Shown piece by piece: positions 23,466-32,844 of a stretch of 64,000 bases of DNA (the first letter of the stretch is position 1; the number at the start of each line of letters is the position of its first letter). The notes below the pieces were generated by a model, which was not told the origin of the DNA, searched no databases, and worked only from the letters and a program-made list of their open reading frames with translations. The stretch covers positions 44,720 through 108,719 of the forward strand of contig CACNSY010000004.1 of the NCBI GenBank assembly GCA_902623255.1, read 5' to 3'. Position numbers and translations under genes: made by a program. The DNA is from an uncultured Alphaproteobacteria bacterium. GTDB lineage: Bacteria; Pseudomonadota; Alphaproteobacteria; HIMB59; GCA-002718135.

Positions 23466-24503
23466 ATGAAGAAAAACAAGAAAATAAATATTGTTGGTTT
23501 ATCTCAAAAATTAGGTTTATCAGTAAGCTCAGTATCAAGAGCACTAAATGGATATGACAATATATCACAGAAAACAAAAGATAAAATTTTTAAAACAGCT
23601 AAAAAATATAACTACTTTCCCGACTTAAATGCCAAAAGATTAGCTTCCAAAAAAACTGATACAATTGCCTTTATATCATCCATAGATCCTGACGCGCCAG
23701 ATCACGTTGTTTTACAGTTTCTTGCAGGAATTACTCTTGGGATAAAAAATACAAATACTGAATTAATAACAAAATTTTGCTTAAATGAAGATGAAGAAAT
23801 GAATTATTTCAAAAAACTCATTAGCACAGGTCAAGCAGATAAATTTATTTTTTATAAAATTAAAAAAAATGATAAAAGAGTTCATTTCTTAAACCAAAGA
23901 GGAATCAAATTTGTGACTTGGGGCAGAACTAACAAACAAACAGAACATGCTTGGATTGATCTGGATAATAAGAAAAGTATTGAGCTTCTAATGAATAAAC
24001 TTTCAAATAATGGTCATAAAAGAATTGCTTTTATCAATGTTCATCGCAGTTTTAATTATGGCGCACAACGAAAAGTTGCTTATGAAAGTTCAATAAAAAA
24101 TTTACAACTACAATATTCAAATGAATATTATCAAGATAGTTTAATCGAAACTGTTGAGTCAGGATCAGCCATAACAAAGTATTTATTAAGTTTAAAAAAA
24201 CCTCCTACTGCTATAATTTGTTCTCATCTTCGTTTTTTTACAGGATGTTTGTTGAAATGTAAGGATATGAAATTAGAAATTGGAAAAGATATTTCTGTGG
24301 TAGGATTTAATGATCAGGATAGTTATTTAAGCTCTCAAAATCTTACATATATTTCACACCCATTAATGGAAATGGGAAAACAATCTGTAAAAATTTTACA
24401 GAACCTAGAACAAGATATATCAATAAAAAAAGTATCTACTTTGATTGAGCCAATATTAAATGAAGGAACAAGTCACAAAATCAAAAAAACTAAATTAAGA
24501 TAA
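23466..24503 (+). CDS. LacI-family transcriptional regulator
   Basis: Local repressor of the divergent sugar importer. The 345 residues have an N-terminal helix-turn-helix (VGLSQKLGLSVSSVSRALNG, about 10-29) with the hinge region NAKRLASKKTDTIAF, followed by a periplasmic-binding-protein-like effector domain (DISVVGFNDQD near residue 278). Divergent orientation and the palindrome at 23401-23416 support the role. The effector is presumably the imported sugar or an early metabolite. The 3' end overlaps the convergent aldo/keto reductase gene by nine bases. Confidence 0.93.
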   Translation: MKKNKKINIVGLSQKLGLSVSSVSRALNGYDNISQKTKDKIFKTAKKYNYFPDLNAKRLASKKTDTIAFISSIDPDAPDHVVLQFLAGITLGIKNTNTELITKFCLNEDEEMNYFKKLISTGQADKFIFYKIKKNDKRVHFLNQRGIKFVTWGRTNKQTEHAWIDLDNKKSIELLMNKLSNNGHKRIAFINVHRSFNYGAQRKVAYESSIKNLQLQYSNEYYQDSLIETVESGSAITKYLLSLKKPPTAIICSHLRFFTGCLLKCKDMKLEIGKDISVVGFNDQDSYLSSQNLTYISHPLMEMGKQSVKILQNLEQDISIKKVSTLIEPILNEGTSHKIKKTKLR

Positions 24504-25451
24504 ATTTAACCAATTAATTTCTTCTTTTGTTAATTCTATATCTAAGCAAGGTAGTGTTGTATCAAGCTCATCAATTGTTCTTGGCCCAATTAATGCAAAT
24601 GATGGAAAAGATTGATTGATTGTCCAACTTGCTGCAATATTATGTGCGGTACATCCTTTTTTTTCAGCTAGTTCCATAGCTCTTTTTTTTCTTTCTCTGT
24701 TATCTTCACTGTCATAGCAACTAATAGGGCCACTTGAGTTCTCACCTGGTGCTCTATAAGTTTCTGCTTTAGTAATTTTGTCTTCAATTTCTTTTGTAAT
24801 AGCATCAGGTAAAAAATAACCTCTTGCCTGACTAGACCAAGACATATGAGATTTTTGAGTAGAATTTAGATATTCTAATGTTTCATCTATATTAGAGGAC
24901 AAACAACCGTTCCAAAGTGGATTAATCATCTTAGCAAGAGCTAAATTATTATTAAGAATAGACATTTCTTGTTTATTATTTTTTTGTGCCCACTCATTTC
25001 CTTCTTTAAATCTTTCGATAGTCCAGTTTGAACCACCGAAAATTTTTATTCTACCTTTTTCTTTCTCTTGATTTAAAACATCCATAAATTCTTCAACAGG
25101 ATAATCAGTATTATCACGGTGCATAATATAGATATCAACATAATCAGTATTCATTCTTTCAAGAGAGATTGTTAATTGTTTAGAAATAGCTTCAGGATTG
25201 CAGTCAGGTGTGTGTGCACCTTTGCCAAGTATTAAAACATCTTTTCTGTTATTATTGTTTTTTAACCATTGTCCTAAAACTTTTTCGTGATTACCACCAC
25301 CATAGATGAATGCTGTATCAAACATATTACCACCAACATCAATCCAATGATCCCACAATTTTGAAGCTTCGTTGATATCATCTTGGTTGTCACATCCCAT
25401 AACAAGTTTGGAAATGTCTTTATCTATTCCTTCTATTCTATCATATTTCAT
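24495..25451 (-). CDS. Aldo/keto reductase family protein
   Basis: NADPH-dependent carbonyl or sugar reductase/dehydrogenase with TIM-barrel fold, 318 residues. The catalytic tetrad can be placed: Asp in NMFDTAFIYGG, Tyr in the same block, Lys in LILGKGAH, His in YIMHRDN. The C-terminal cofactor block is ALIGPRTIDEL. It overlaps the upstream Gfo/Idh/MocA gene by four bases and ends the second sugar operon. Its substrate is unknown. Confidence 0.88.
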   Translation of the reverse strand: MKYDRIEGIDKDISKLVMGCDNQDDINEASKLWDHWIDVGGNMFDTAFIYGGGNHEKVLGQWLKNNNNRKDVLILGKGAHTPDCNPEAISKQLTISLERMNTDYVDIYIMHRDNTDYPVEEFMDVLNQEKEKGRIKIFGGSNWTIERFKEGNEWAQKNNKQEMSILNNNLALAKMINPLWNGCLSSNIDETLEYLNSTQKSHMSWSSQARGYFLPDAITKEIEDKITKAETYRAPGENSSGPISCYDSEDNRERKKRAMELAEKKGCTAHNIAASWTINQSFPSFALIGPRTIDELDTTLPCLDIELTKEEINWLNLS

Positions 25452-26491
25452 ATTTCATCCTGTGGTAGTTTATAATTTACTTTCTCTCTCCATGTATCAA
25501 GAGCTTGAAGATTTCCTAATGTATCTTCCCAAGTCATTGCTGGATGAGGTGGTTGTGTTTTTTCTTTTGCAATACACTGACTTGCAAGTTCTCCTTCAAA
25601 GAAAAACAAATGCTCTGGTCCTTTAACATCTATAATATCTTCATTACCATTTTTATTAATAATTATTTTAGCATGGTAAGGCCCACCTTCTCTTCCAGGC
25701 ATCCATGGATCTGGCAACTGAATTGTACCTTCCGACCCAGTAATAACTGCATTATTTTTCATACTTTCCATAACTGCTGTAGAAACTTTAGCCTTGATAC
25801 CATTTTTAAATTCTAAATTTGCATGCGCAACTTCATCAACACCTGTTTCCCCTATTCTCGCTTCAGCATCTATAAATTTAGGTTCTAAAAATTTTTCTCC
25901 AGTTGCTACACCAGCAATTAATCTAGAAAAAGAAATAGGATAAAGACCAACATCAAGAATACCTCCACCTGCTAAATTTTTATTAAACAATCTATGATCT
26001 GGTATAGTTTTACCCATATCAAAACCAAAAGAAGCTTCAATTGATGTGATATCTCCTATTATTTTATTTTTTATTACCTCTAAAAGTTTTGGAATTTGAG
26101 GATGACAACGATACATAAAGCCTTCCATGTAGAATACTCCAGCTTCTTTTACTGCCTCTATAATTTTTTTACCTTCAATTAAATTTACAGCGCCTGGTTT
26201 TTCACAAAGAACATGCTTCCCTTTACCTGCAGCTTTTATTGTCCATTCAGCGTGTAAAGTATGTGGTGTGGAAATATAAATAGCATCGATATGTTCTGAA
26301 TTTATAATATCTTCATAATTATCAAATCTAAAATCAGGATGAATATCGTATTTATCACCAAAGTTTTTTCGGCGATCATCATTTTTACTTGCTATACTTA
26401 CGAGTTGGCCAGAGTAAGAGCCTTTAAGTCCATCTGCAAAATTATTTGCTATACTTCCTGGTCCAATAATTCCCCATTTAATTTTTTCCAT
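25448..26491 (-). CDS. Gfo/Idh/MocA family oxidoreductase
   Basis: NAD(P)-dependent dehydrogenase, 347 residues from the chosen ATG. Rossmann motif KWGIIGPGSIANNF lies at the N-terminus, CEKPGAVN carries the family Lys, and LDVGLYPISFSRLIAG belongs to the substrate domain. The ATG at 26491 comes one base after the permease stop. An upstream in-frame codon inside the permease would add 18 residues that do not fit the Rossmann start. It is probably a sugar oxidoreductase acting with the neighbouring reductase. Confidence 0.88.
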   Translation of the reverse strand: MEKIKWGIIGPGSIANNFADGLKGSYSGQLVSIASKNDDRRKNFGDKYDIHPDFRFDNYEDIINSEHIDAIYISTPHTLHAEWTIKAAGKGKHVLCEKPGAVNLIEGKKIIEAVKEAGVFYMEGFMYRCHPQIPKLLEVIKNKIIGDITSIEASFGFDMGKTIPDHRLFNKNLAGGGILDVGLYPISFSRLIAGVATGEKFLEPKFIDAEARIGETGVDEVAHANLEFKNGIKAKVSTAVMESMKNNAVITGSEGTIQLPDPWMPGREGGPYHAKIIINKNGNEDIIDVKGPEHLFFFEGELASQCIAKEKTQPPHPAMTWEDTLGNLQALDTWREKVNYKLPQDEI

Positions 26492-26492
26492 A

Positions 26493-28319
26493 CTAACCTT
26501 TAACAGCTCCAGCTGATAAGCCTGCAATATAATATTTTTGAACAAAAGAAAAAATGACTATAATTGGAATTGTTGTTAGGGTTGCAAAAGCCATAGCTTG
26601 TCCATACTGAGGCTCTTGACCAACACTTAGCGCAAATACTTCCGTCATGCCGAGAGGGATAGTGTAATTAAGGTCATCCCGTAATATTATAAGAGGCCAT
26701 AAGAAACTATTCCAGGAATTAACAAATGTTATTATTGCAAGAGTAGCAATACCAGGCCAAACAAGAGGGACAACTATTTGCCAAAAAATTCTAAACTCAC
26801 CAGCACCATCTGATCTTGCTGCTTGAATTAATTCATCTGGAACAGACGTTATGAATTGTCTCATCATAAAAATTCCTATAGCAGGAGCAACAAAAGGAAT
26901 GATTAGTCCTGATAAAGTGTCATTCATTCCCATTCTGCCTACTAAAACATAAAGAGGTATCATTATAATTGGAAAAGGTATCATTGCAGTTGCTACCATA
27001 AATATGAAAAGCCTGTTTTTTCCTTTAAAGTTATATTTTGCAAATGCATACCCGGCCAAAGTACATAAAAAAATCGTTAAAATAGTAACAGCAATAGCAA
27101 CGAAGAAGGAGTTGAATATCCATAAACTTGCTGGAAACTCAGTAAACAATTTTGTTACATTTTCCCAATTAGGACTTTTAGACCACATTATTGGAGGCCA
27201 AGCCATTATTTCTGCTGTTGATTTGACTGAAGACGTAAGCATAAAAGCATAAGGTATAAGTGTTATCAAACCTATAATTGTTATTATGAAATTTAATGAA
27301 TATTTACCAATTTTTGGAGATAAAGATTTTTTACTAGAACTAGAAGATTCTATTGGAAAAATATTAGCAATAAAATCAATGATAGGTGATAAAATTCTCT
27401 CAATAAAACTTTTTTTAGCATCCTGATCTAAATTTGATGCAAATGATCTAAATTGAAATAATGATATAGCTAAAATACAGATGAACATAAATACACCAAT
27501 AGAGGAACCAAACCCTAATTTGAGTTGATTGAAACCTCTTTCCATCATGTAAACAACCATTGATTTAGCGTGAGTTGGAACATCATTTCCGCTATACATA
27601 ACAAATACATCTTCAAATATTTGGAATGAGCCAATAGAAACAATTATACAAACAAATAGTGTTACTGGTGCTAATTGAGGAAGAGTAACATACCAAAATT
27701 GATGCCATGCCGTTGCACCATCTATTTTTGCTGCTTCATACAAAGTTCTATCTATAAATTGCAAACCAGCTAAAAAATAAATACAGGTTAAACCAGTCCA
27801 TCTCCATATTACTAACATCATGACAGACCACTTTGATGTAGCTGAAGACTCAACCCAGTTGATTGGTTCAATGCCAATAAAACCAATTACATAATTAAGT
27901 AATCCAAATTCACTATTTAATATCATCTTGAAAGTCAATGCAGCCGCGACAACTGAAGTAACAATCGGTGAGAAAAATACTAAACGCCAAAAAGGTTTTA
28001 GTTTTAAACTATGACTATTAAGAGCAAGAGCTAATAAAAGAGCAAGGGGAATAGTAATAAATACACTGCCAGCAGAATAAAATACTGTATTTTGGAAAGT
28101 TTCCCAAAAGTTTTGGTCTTTAAAAAATAAATATTCAAAATTTCCCCACCCGCGAGGCTTAGGAGCTTTTACACCTTTCCATTTGTAAAAAGCTAAAATG
28201 AAAGAAGCTATGGTAGGTAATAGAAAAAAAATTGTAAAAATAATATAAAATGGCGATATAAAAAAATACGGCGCAACCTTTTCGGGTCTTAATCTTCGAT
28301 TATTACTCACAACTGACAT
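26493..28319 (-). CDS. Fused sugar ABC transporter permease (MalF-type + MalG-type in one chain)
   Basis: One 608-residue protein contains both permease subunits of a CUT1 importer. The N-terminal half (about 1-292) is MalF-like, with docking loop EAAKIDGATAWHQFWYVTLP at 195-214. A polar, Ser-rich linker of about 45 residues (SSSSSKKS at 326-333) follows. The C-terminal half (about 339-608) is MalG-like, with docking loop QAARSDGAGEFRIFWQIVVP at 499-518 and the typical end GLSAGAVKG. Reading is continuous with no stop or frame change. Members of this transporter class normally have two separate genes. No ATPase gene accompanies it; the MalK-type protein at 19235-20308 is a candidate partner. 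Confidence 0.92.
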   Translation of the reverse strand: MSVVSNNRRLRPEKVAPYFFISPFYIIFTIFFLLPTIASFILAFYKWKGVKAPKPRGWGNFEYLFFKDQNFWETFQNTVFYSAGSVFITIPLALLLALALNSHSLKLKPFWRLVFFSPIVTSVVAAALTFKMILNSEFGLLNYVIGFIGIEPINWVESSATSKWSVMMLVIWRWTGLTCIYFLAGLQFIDRTLYEAAKIDGATAWHQFWYVTLPQLAPVTLFVCIIVSIGSFQIFEDVFVMYSGNDVPTHAKSMVVYMMERGFNQLKLGFGSSIGVFMFICILAISLFQFRSFASNLDQDAKKSFIERILSPIIDFIANIFPIESSSSSKKSLSPKIGKYSLNFIITIIGLITLIPYAFMLTSSVKSTAEIMAWPPIMWSKSPNWENVTKLFTEFPASLWIFNSFFVAIAVTILTIFLCTLAGYAFAKYNFKGKNRLFIFMVATAMIPFPIIMIPLYVLVGRMGMNDTLSGLIIPFVAPAIGIFMMRQFITSVPDELIQAARSDGAGEFRIFWQIVVPLVWPGIATLAIITFVNSWNSFLWPLIILRDDLNYTIPLGMTEVFALSVGQEPQYGQAMAFATLTTIPIIVIFSFVQKYYIAGLSAGAVKG

Positions 28320-28344
28320 ATTATTATTTTGATTTTATTTTTAA

Positions 28345-28367
28345 AAAGCAGGGTAAAACCCTGCTTT
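28345..28367 (-). terminator. 10-bp hairpin after the second sugar-binding-protein gene
   Basis: AAAGCAGGGT (28345-28354) and ACCCTGCTTT (28358-28367) pair perfectly around a three-base loop, and on the transcribed strand a short T-run follows. It lies between the binding-protein gene and the fused permease gene, the same place as the hairpin at 22082-22111. It probably gives partial termination or mRNA protection that favours the binding protein. Confidence 0.75.
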
Positions 28368-28379
28368 AAAAATTATCGT

Positions 28380-29633
28380 CTATAAAAAGTCAAGTTCATC
28401 CTGAACTTGTGAGATAAACCTTTCATGCGCTTCTTCAGCCGTGATTTCTCCATTAGCTAGTAATGTTGTTAAATCACGAGAAACACTATCAATAATAGCT
28501 CGACCAACATGCTGATAGTCATCAGCACTTGATCCTGCTACAGAAATAAATGGCTCTGCAAATTTTTGACCTCCATAAAAATCAAATTTTTTATCTGCAA
28601 TTCTTGGATCTTCAAGAGCAGCCAATAAAGTAGGCATTCCTCCGAAGAAATCATATTTTGCAATTTGACCTTCATACGAGAAGTAAGCAAGTTCAAGTAA
28701 TTTTTTAGCAACATCTACAGCTTCTGAAGATTTATGAATGGCAAAACCAGTTCCACCCCAGTGAAAAGTTTTATAACCTTTATCTCCCCAAGTAGGAAGA
28801 GGAGCAACTCTCCACTCACCAGATTGTGTATCTTTAACTGTAGGTTGTAAACAACAGTTGTTATACCAGTCAGGCGCCATAGTTCCTACAGTTTGCTTTG
28901 AATTGTAAAGAACACCAGGTGTTTGACCCCAATAGTCAGTAGTATAATTAATTACTCCAGATGCAAAAGCTTCTTCTTGGAATTTTAAAACCTCCATGAA
29001 AAGATCTTCATCCATTTCAAATTCACCATCTTCATTGAAGAATTTACCGCCAGCTTGTTGGTACATTCCAATAAATCTTAACTCAGATAGCATCATTGAA
29101 ATTCCATCTTTTGCTAAAATTTTTCCAGTTTCCATAAACTCATCCCAAGTTTTTGGTACTGATTTACCATAACTTTCAAGAATGCTTGGGTTGTAGTAAT
29201 AGACCATATAACAGCCTTCACTTTCAATTCCATATATCTCACCATTAGTGTGAGTCCAAGCAGCTACTTTTCCTGGATTCCATTGAGACATGTCACCGTA
29301 CATATCTGTTAGTGGTACAAAGTTGTCTGAAATAATATCATCAACCATAAATAGACCAAAACCGCTTATCTCAATTCCTAAAAGATCAGTATGTTCAGAA
29401 CCTGAAGCAATCGCCGTTAAACTGTTTGTAGCCATATCGGGCGTAACTTGAAAATCAAAAGTAATATTATCATCTGGAAATGCAGCTTGCACTTCTTCAA
29501 GATAAGTATTGAAATAATCAACATAGAGCTGGTTATGCGTCCACATTGAAAGTGTAATATCTCTAGCATTAGAAGTTGATGAAAACCCAACTAAAACTGC
29601 AAGAGACAAAATTAAGGATTTAATTAATTTCAT
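28380..29633 (-). CDS. Sugar ABC transporter substrate-binding protein (CUT1, family 1)
   Basis: Periplasmic receptor for the fused-permease importer. The 417 residues start with a signal peptide (IKSLILSLAVLVGFSSTSNA) and continue ITLSMWTHNQL. Later blocks VPKTWDEFMETGKIL and HWGGTGFAIHKSS are typical of family 1 sugar-binding proteins. The ribosome binding site AAAGGGAGG is strong and nearly the same as at the other sugar-binding-protein gene. The mature protein has adjacent cysteines (NNCCLQ). The ligand is unknown. Confidence 0.92.
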   Translation of the reverse strand: MKLIKSLILSLAVLVGFSSTSNARDITLSMWTHNQLYVDYFNTYLEEVQAAFPDDNITFDFQVTPDMATNSLTAIASGSEHTDLLGIEISGFGLFMVDDIISDNFVPLTDMYGDMSQWNPGKVAAWTHTNGEIYGIESEGCYMVYYYNPSILESYGKSVPKTWDEFMETGKILAKDGISMMLSELRFIGMYQQAGGKFFNEDGEFEMDEDLFMEVLKFQEEAFASGVINYTTDYWGQTPGVLYNSKQTVGTMAPDWYNNCCLQPTVKDTQSGEWRVAPLPTWGDKGYKTFHWGGTGFAIHKSSEAVDVAKKLLELAYFSYEGQIAKYDFFGGMPTLLAALEDPRIADKKFDFYGGQKFAEPFISVAGSSADDYQHVGRAIIDSVSRDLTTLLANGEITAEEAHERFISQVQDELDFL

Positions 29634-29725
29634 CTATTCCTCCCTTTAATATATCTTTTAAAAGTTATATTGATCGAAAAATCAAGATAAAAAAAAGGTA
29701 TTTACTATTAAATAATCTTGTTTTT

Positions 29726-30553
29726 TTAGTTATTTGGTGAAAGAACTTGCTCGTGAGGCATTACTATTTTTTTTTGAAATTCAGTGAGATTTGAAAGTAG
29801 TTTTTTTGAAGGTCGATAAGGGTGTCTAAAAAAACCCCAAGAAGGCCCATATCTGTAAACAACAATTCTTCTTTCTCCTTTATTTGTTCTTTTTGCAGAA
29901 CCATGACAAAGTGAATCAACAAATAATAGCCCGTCACCAGCTTTTAAATAAATTTCTTTTGAAGCTGTCATATTATCGGCTGATGTAACTTTGCCCTTTT
30001 TCATAACATTTTTATCAAACTCAGGATGACGTAAATTTGATTTATGTGATGAAGGAATAATTACTGTACCACCATCACCTGGGCCTATATCATTGAGAGC
30101 TAGCAAAATATTAATTTGTCCGCAGTGAAATTTTCCATTTTCAAATCTATAATGACCTCTTTGAGTTCCTTCGTGAGCACCAGAATGAATTCCAATAGCT
30201 TCTCCCTGCCCTCTAATATTCGCAAAATTTTCATCGATAAATAATGGTCCATGATGTTGATCAAATGTATCTTTTCCTCCAACAAAATGAAGCATATGAT
30301 TTATCCATGAAGGATGATCAATTAATTTTTCAAAGGGTTTTCCAGCTTCATAAATTTGTTGAAGATTTAAACCTTCTTTACCACCGTAATTATGACCATG
30401 AACATATCCAGCCCATTCTTTATGTTTTAAACTTTTTAATTTATCTAGAATATTATTAAGATCTTTTAATTCTTTTTTACTTAAAGCATTTTCAATTATT
30501 AAATATCCATTTAAATCAAATAAATATTCATCAAGCTGTGAAATTTTTTTCAT
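29726..30553 (-). CDS. PhyH-like (phytanoyl-CoA dioxygenase family) protein with altered metal motif
   Basis: Predicted non-haem iron 2-oxoglutarate-dependent enzyme, 275 residues. The fold is shown by GPGDGGTVIIPSSHKS at about 158-172 and by the distal His/Arg region VDSLCHGSAKRTNKGERR (His217, Arg228/229). The usual HxD iron motif is not seen; the corresponding place reads HSG at 123-125. A large PhyH subgroup has similar HGG or HSG patterns, so it may be an unusual hydroxylase. Loss of the carboxylate also resembles iron halogenases. It lies between the aldolase and the second sugar importer on the same strand. Confidence 0.75.
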   Translation of the reverse strand: MKKISQLDEYLFDLNGYLIIENALSKKELKDLNNILDKLKSLKHKEWAGYVHGHNYGGKEGLNLQQIYEAGKPFEKLIDHPSWINHMLHFVGGKDTFDQHHGPLFIDENFANIRGQGEAIGIHSGAHEGTQRGHYRFENGKFHCGQINILLALNDIGPGDGGTVIIPSSHKSNLRHPEFDKNVMKKGKVTSADNMTASKEIYLKAGDGLLFVDSLCHGSAKRTNKGERRIVVYRYGPSWGFFRHPYRPSKKLLSNLTEFQKKIVMPHEQVLSPNN

Positions 30554-30598
30554 ATTTATATTTTGGATTAAAAAATAATTTTTTTCAATAATAAAAAG

Positions 30599-31663
30599 CT
30601 AATTGATAATTGCTTTAAACTCACCAGATTTATATTTTTTTGACATTTCACCTAAAGAAATTGAGTTTATAGATGAAGCATTTCCTGCAGTTCCAAATTC
30701 TTGAAGTCTACTTTTTACAACTTCTTTCATAGCATCTTTTGAAAGTAATAAATATTTTCGGGGATCAAATTGAGAGGGATTTTCATGAAAATATTTTCTT
30801 ACTGCAGCTGTAGCTGCCAGTCTTAAGTCTGTATCAACATTTACTTTTCGAACACCATGCTTAATTCCTTCTTGGATTTCAGACACAGGTACACCGTATG
30901 TTTCTTTTATTTTTCCACCATATTCGTTAATAGTTTTTATTAAATCTTGAGGAACAGAGGATGATCCATGCATTACTAAATGAGTATTTGGAAGTCTTGA
31001 ATGTATTTCTTTAATTCTATCAATTGCTAAAATATCACCTGTAGGTGGTCGAGAAAATTTATAAGCTCCATGACTCGTTCCAATAGCAATAGCTAATGCA
31101 TCTACATTAGTTGCCTTAACAAAATCTGATGCCTCATCTGGATCAGTTAAAAGTTGATCATGATCAAGTTTACCTTCTGCACCAACACCATCTTCTTTTT
31201 CCCCAGTTCCAGTTTCCAAAGAACCTAAGCATCCAATTTCTCCTTCAACGGAGATACCTAAGGCATGAGCCATATCAGTTGTTTCTTTGGTAACTCTAAC
31301 GTTATAATCAAAGTCTGAAGGTGTTTTTTGGTCATCCATTAAGGAGCCATCCATCATGACAGAGGTAAATCCAAGTTCGATACAATTTTTGCAATCTGAT
31401 GGAGATCCACCATGATCTTGATGTAAAACAGTTGGAATTTCTGAAAATTCGTCCATTGCAGCTTCTACTAATTTTTTAACAAAGATGGGGCCAGCGTATT
31501 TTCTTGCTGCTCCAGAAGCTTGTAAAATAACTGGGCTATTTAACTCTTTAGCCCCTTCCATTATGGCTCTAATTGCCTCTAAGTTATTTACATTAAATGC
31601 AGGAACACCATAGTTGTTTTCAGCAGCGTGATCCAACAATTGTCTAAGTGAAATTAATGCCAT
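30599..31663 (-). CDS. fba: Class II fructose-1,6-bisphosphate aldolase
   Basis: Zinc-dependent aldolase interconverting fructose 1,6-bisphosphate with two triose phosphates. The 354 residues show [10 protein letters not shown], the metal-binding LHQDHGG block near residue 82, [29 protein letters not shown] and [11 protein letters not shown], which together match the longer CbbA/FbaA subgroup. Position at the head of the sugar cluster (fba, PhyH, binding protein, permease, dehydrogenase, reductase on one strand) could mean it also acts on a related sugar phosphate, but the sequence itself looks like a standard FBP aldolase. Confidence 0.93.
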   Translation of the reverse strand: MALISLRQLLDHAAENNYGVPAFNVNNLEAIRAIMEGAKELNSPVILQASGAARKYAGPIFVKKLVEAAMDEFSEIPTVLHQDHGGSPSDCKNCIELGFTSVMMDGSLMDDQKTPSDFDYNVRVTKETTDMAHALGISVEGEIGCLGSLETGTGEKEDGVGAEGKLDHDQLLTDPDEASDFVKATNVDALAIAIGTSHGAYKFSRPPTGDILAIDRIKEIHSRLPNTHLVMHGSSSVPQDLIKTINEYGGKIKETYGVPVSEIQEGIKHGVRKVNVDTDLRLAATAAVRKYFHENPSQFDPRKYLLLSKDAMKEVVKSRLQEFGTAGNASSINSISLGEMSKKYKSGEFKAIIN

Positions 31664-31710
31664 CTATTTAAGACTTTATTAATTGTATAAAAAGATTATT
31701 CAAGAAAATA

Positions 31711-32844
31711 ATGAGGAATATTATTAATTATTCGACAATCATTTTTTCTTTTGCTCTTGCAGCAAGTTTTCTATCTTCTACTCTAGCAATAGATCTTAAA
31801 TTAAAAAATTATAATGAATCTTTAATTGGCTTTTCTTTGTCCTTTTTTGCGCTTGGAGTTATTGTCTCTTCATTTTTACATAATATTATTAGAGAAAAGT
31901 ATAGTTTATTTTTTACTTTAATTTGTTCTATTTTTATTCAATTATTATTTTTTTTACTTTTATTTTTTCAATTCAGCATTTTCACTATTGTGATTATTAC
32001 ATTTGTCATGGGATTTACAAATCATATCAATTTTTTGACGATTGAAACATACATTAGTTCAGAATTTAAAAATAAATCAGGTTTTTATATTTCTTTGTTT
32101 TGGTCTAGTGCGGGATTTGGAGCAATACTGGGCTCTCTGATTATTGCATTTAATGGAGTTAATTATTTAAGTTATGTAATCGCTATACTACTTATTGTAT
32201 TGCAATTGTTACCAGTTTTTATTTCTAAATCGAGCATACTCTTAACGAAAGTTGAAAAGGTTGAATTTTCATTATCTTATAATGTGATTAATAATATTAA
32301 ATTTATTTTAATTTGTGTATTTTTTTTAGGTATTAGTGATGCAGGTTGGAGTTCTCTCTTTCCATCATTCTTAATTGAAAAAGGGTTTACAGATAAGGAT
32401 GTTGGAAGAATTAATTTTACTTCAGGAATGTTAGTGTTATTAATTTTTCCATTAATAGGAAAATTAATAGATAAAATTAGTAAAGTTTTAGTTTTAAATA
32501 TATTCTGCTTAATTTCCATTGCTGGATTAATTATTTTCTTTTTTACAGAAAATTATTTTAGTATTATTTTTTTTACTTTTATTTTTTATTTATCTATAGG
32601 AAGTTTATTCCTTATTAATTTTAATTTAATTAACACTAATTTAAAAAGTCATTTAATTGTTTTTGGAGTAGCAAGTTATAGCATATGTGAAAATATTGGT
32701 TCCTTTATTGGCCCAACTATCATTGGTACTTTAATAAGCTTTAATATCAATTATTTTTTAATTATATTTGGTGTAATTTTCTTTTTAATATTTACTATAT
32801 TTAACTTTTCAACAAAATTAAATGGTGGGCCCTCAGGGACTTGA
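31711..32844 (+). CDS. MFS family transporter
   Basis: A 377-residue membrane protein with about 11-12 hydrophobic segments and the MFS-like loop between segments 2 and 3 (FLHNIIREKYSL). The substrate is unknown. The reading frame continues into the 3' end of the opposite-strand tRNA gene and stops there, so the last seven residues (GGPSGT and neighbours) are encoded by tRNA sequence. It is transcribed away from fba and is the only plus-strand gene between 24.5 and 41.9 kb. Confidence 0.8.
   Translation: MRNIINYSTIIFSFALAASFLSSTLAIDLKLKNYNESLIGFSLSFFALGVIVSSFLHNIIREKYSLFFTLICSIFIQLLFFLLLFFQFSIFTIVIITFVMGFTNHINFLTIETYISSEFKNKSGFYISLFWSSAGFGAILGSLIIAFNGVNYLSYVIAILLIVLQLLPVFISKSSILLTKVEKVEFSLSYNVINNIKFILICVFFLGISDAGWSSLFPSFLIEKGFTDKDVGRINFTSGMLVLLIFPLIGKLIDKISKVLVLNIFCLISIAGLIIFFFTENYFSIIFFTFIFYLSIGSLFLINFNLINTNLKSHLIVFGVASYSICENIGSFIGPTIIGTLISFNINYFLIIFGVIFFLIFTIFNFSTKLNGGPSGT

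Noticed and set aside
25544..25816. A 90-codon plus-strand open frame
   Set aside because: Antisense to the Gfo/Idh/MocA oxidoreductase and shows no protein features.
26493..28319. Frameshift or assembly error as cause of the permease fusion
   Set aside because: The frame is continuous, with a plausible polar linker and both halves complete; kept as real, though reads should be checked.
29670..29685. Inverted repeat TTGAT-N6-ATCAA upstream of the second sugar-binding-protein gene, as a possible operator
   Set aside because: Only 5-bp arms in very AT-rich DNA, no copy seen elsewhere, and unlike the LacI palindrome. Too weak to call.
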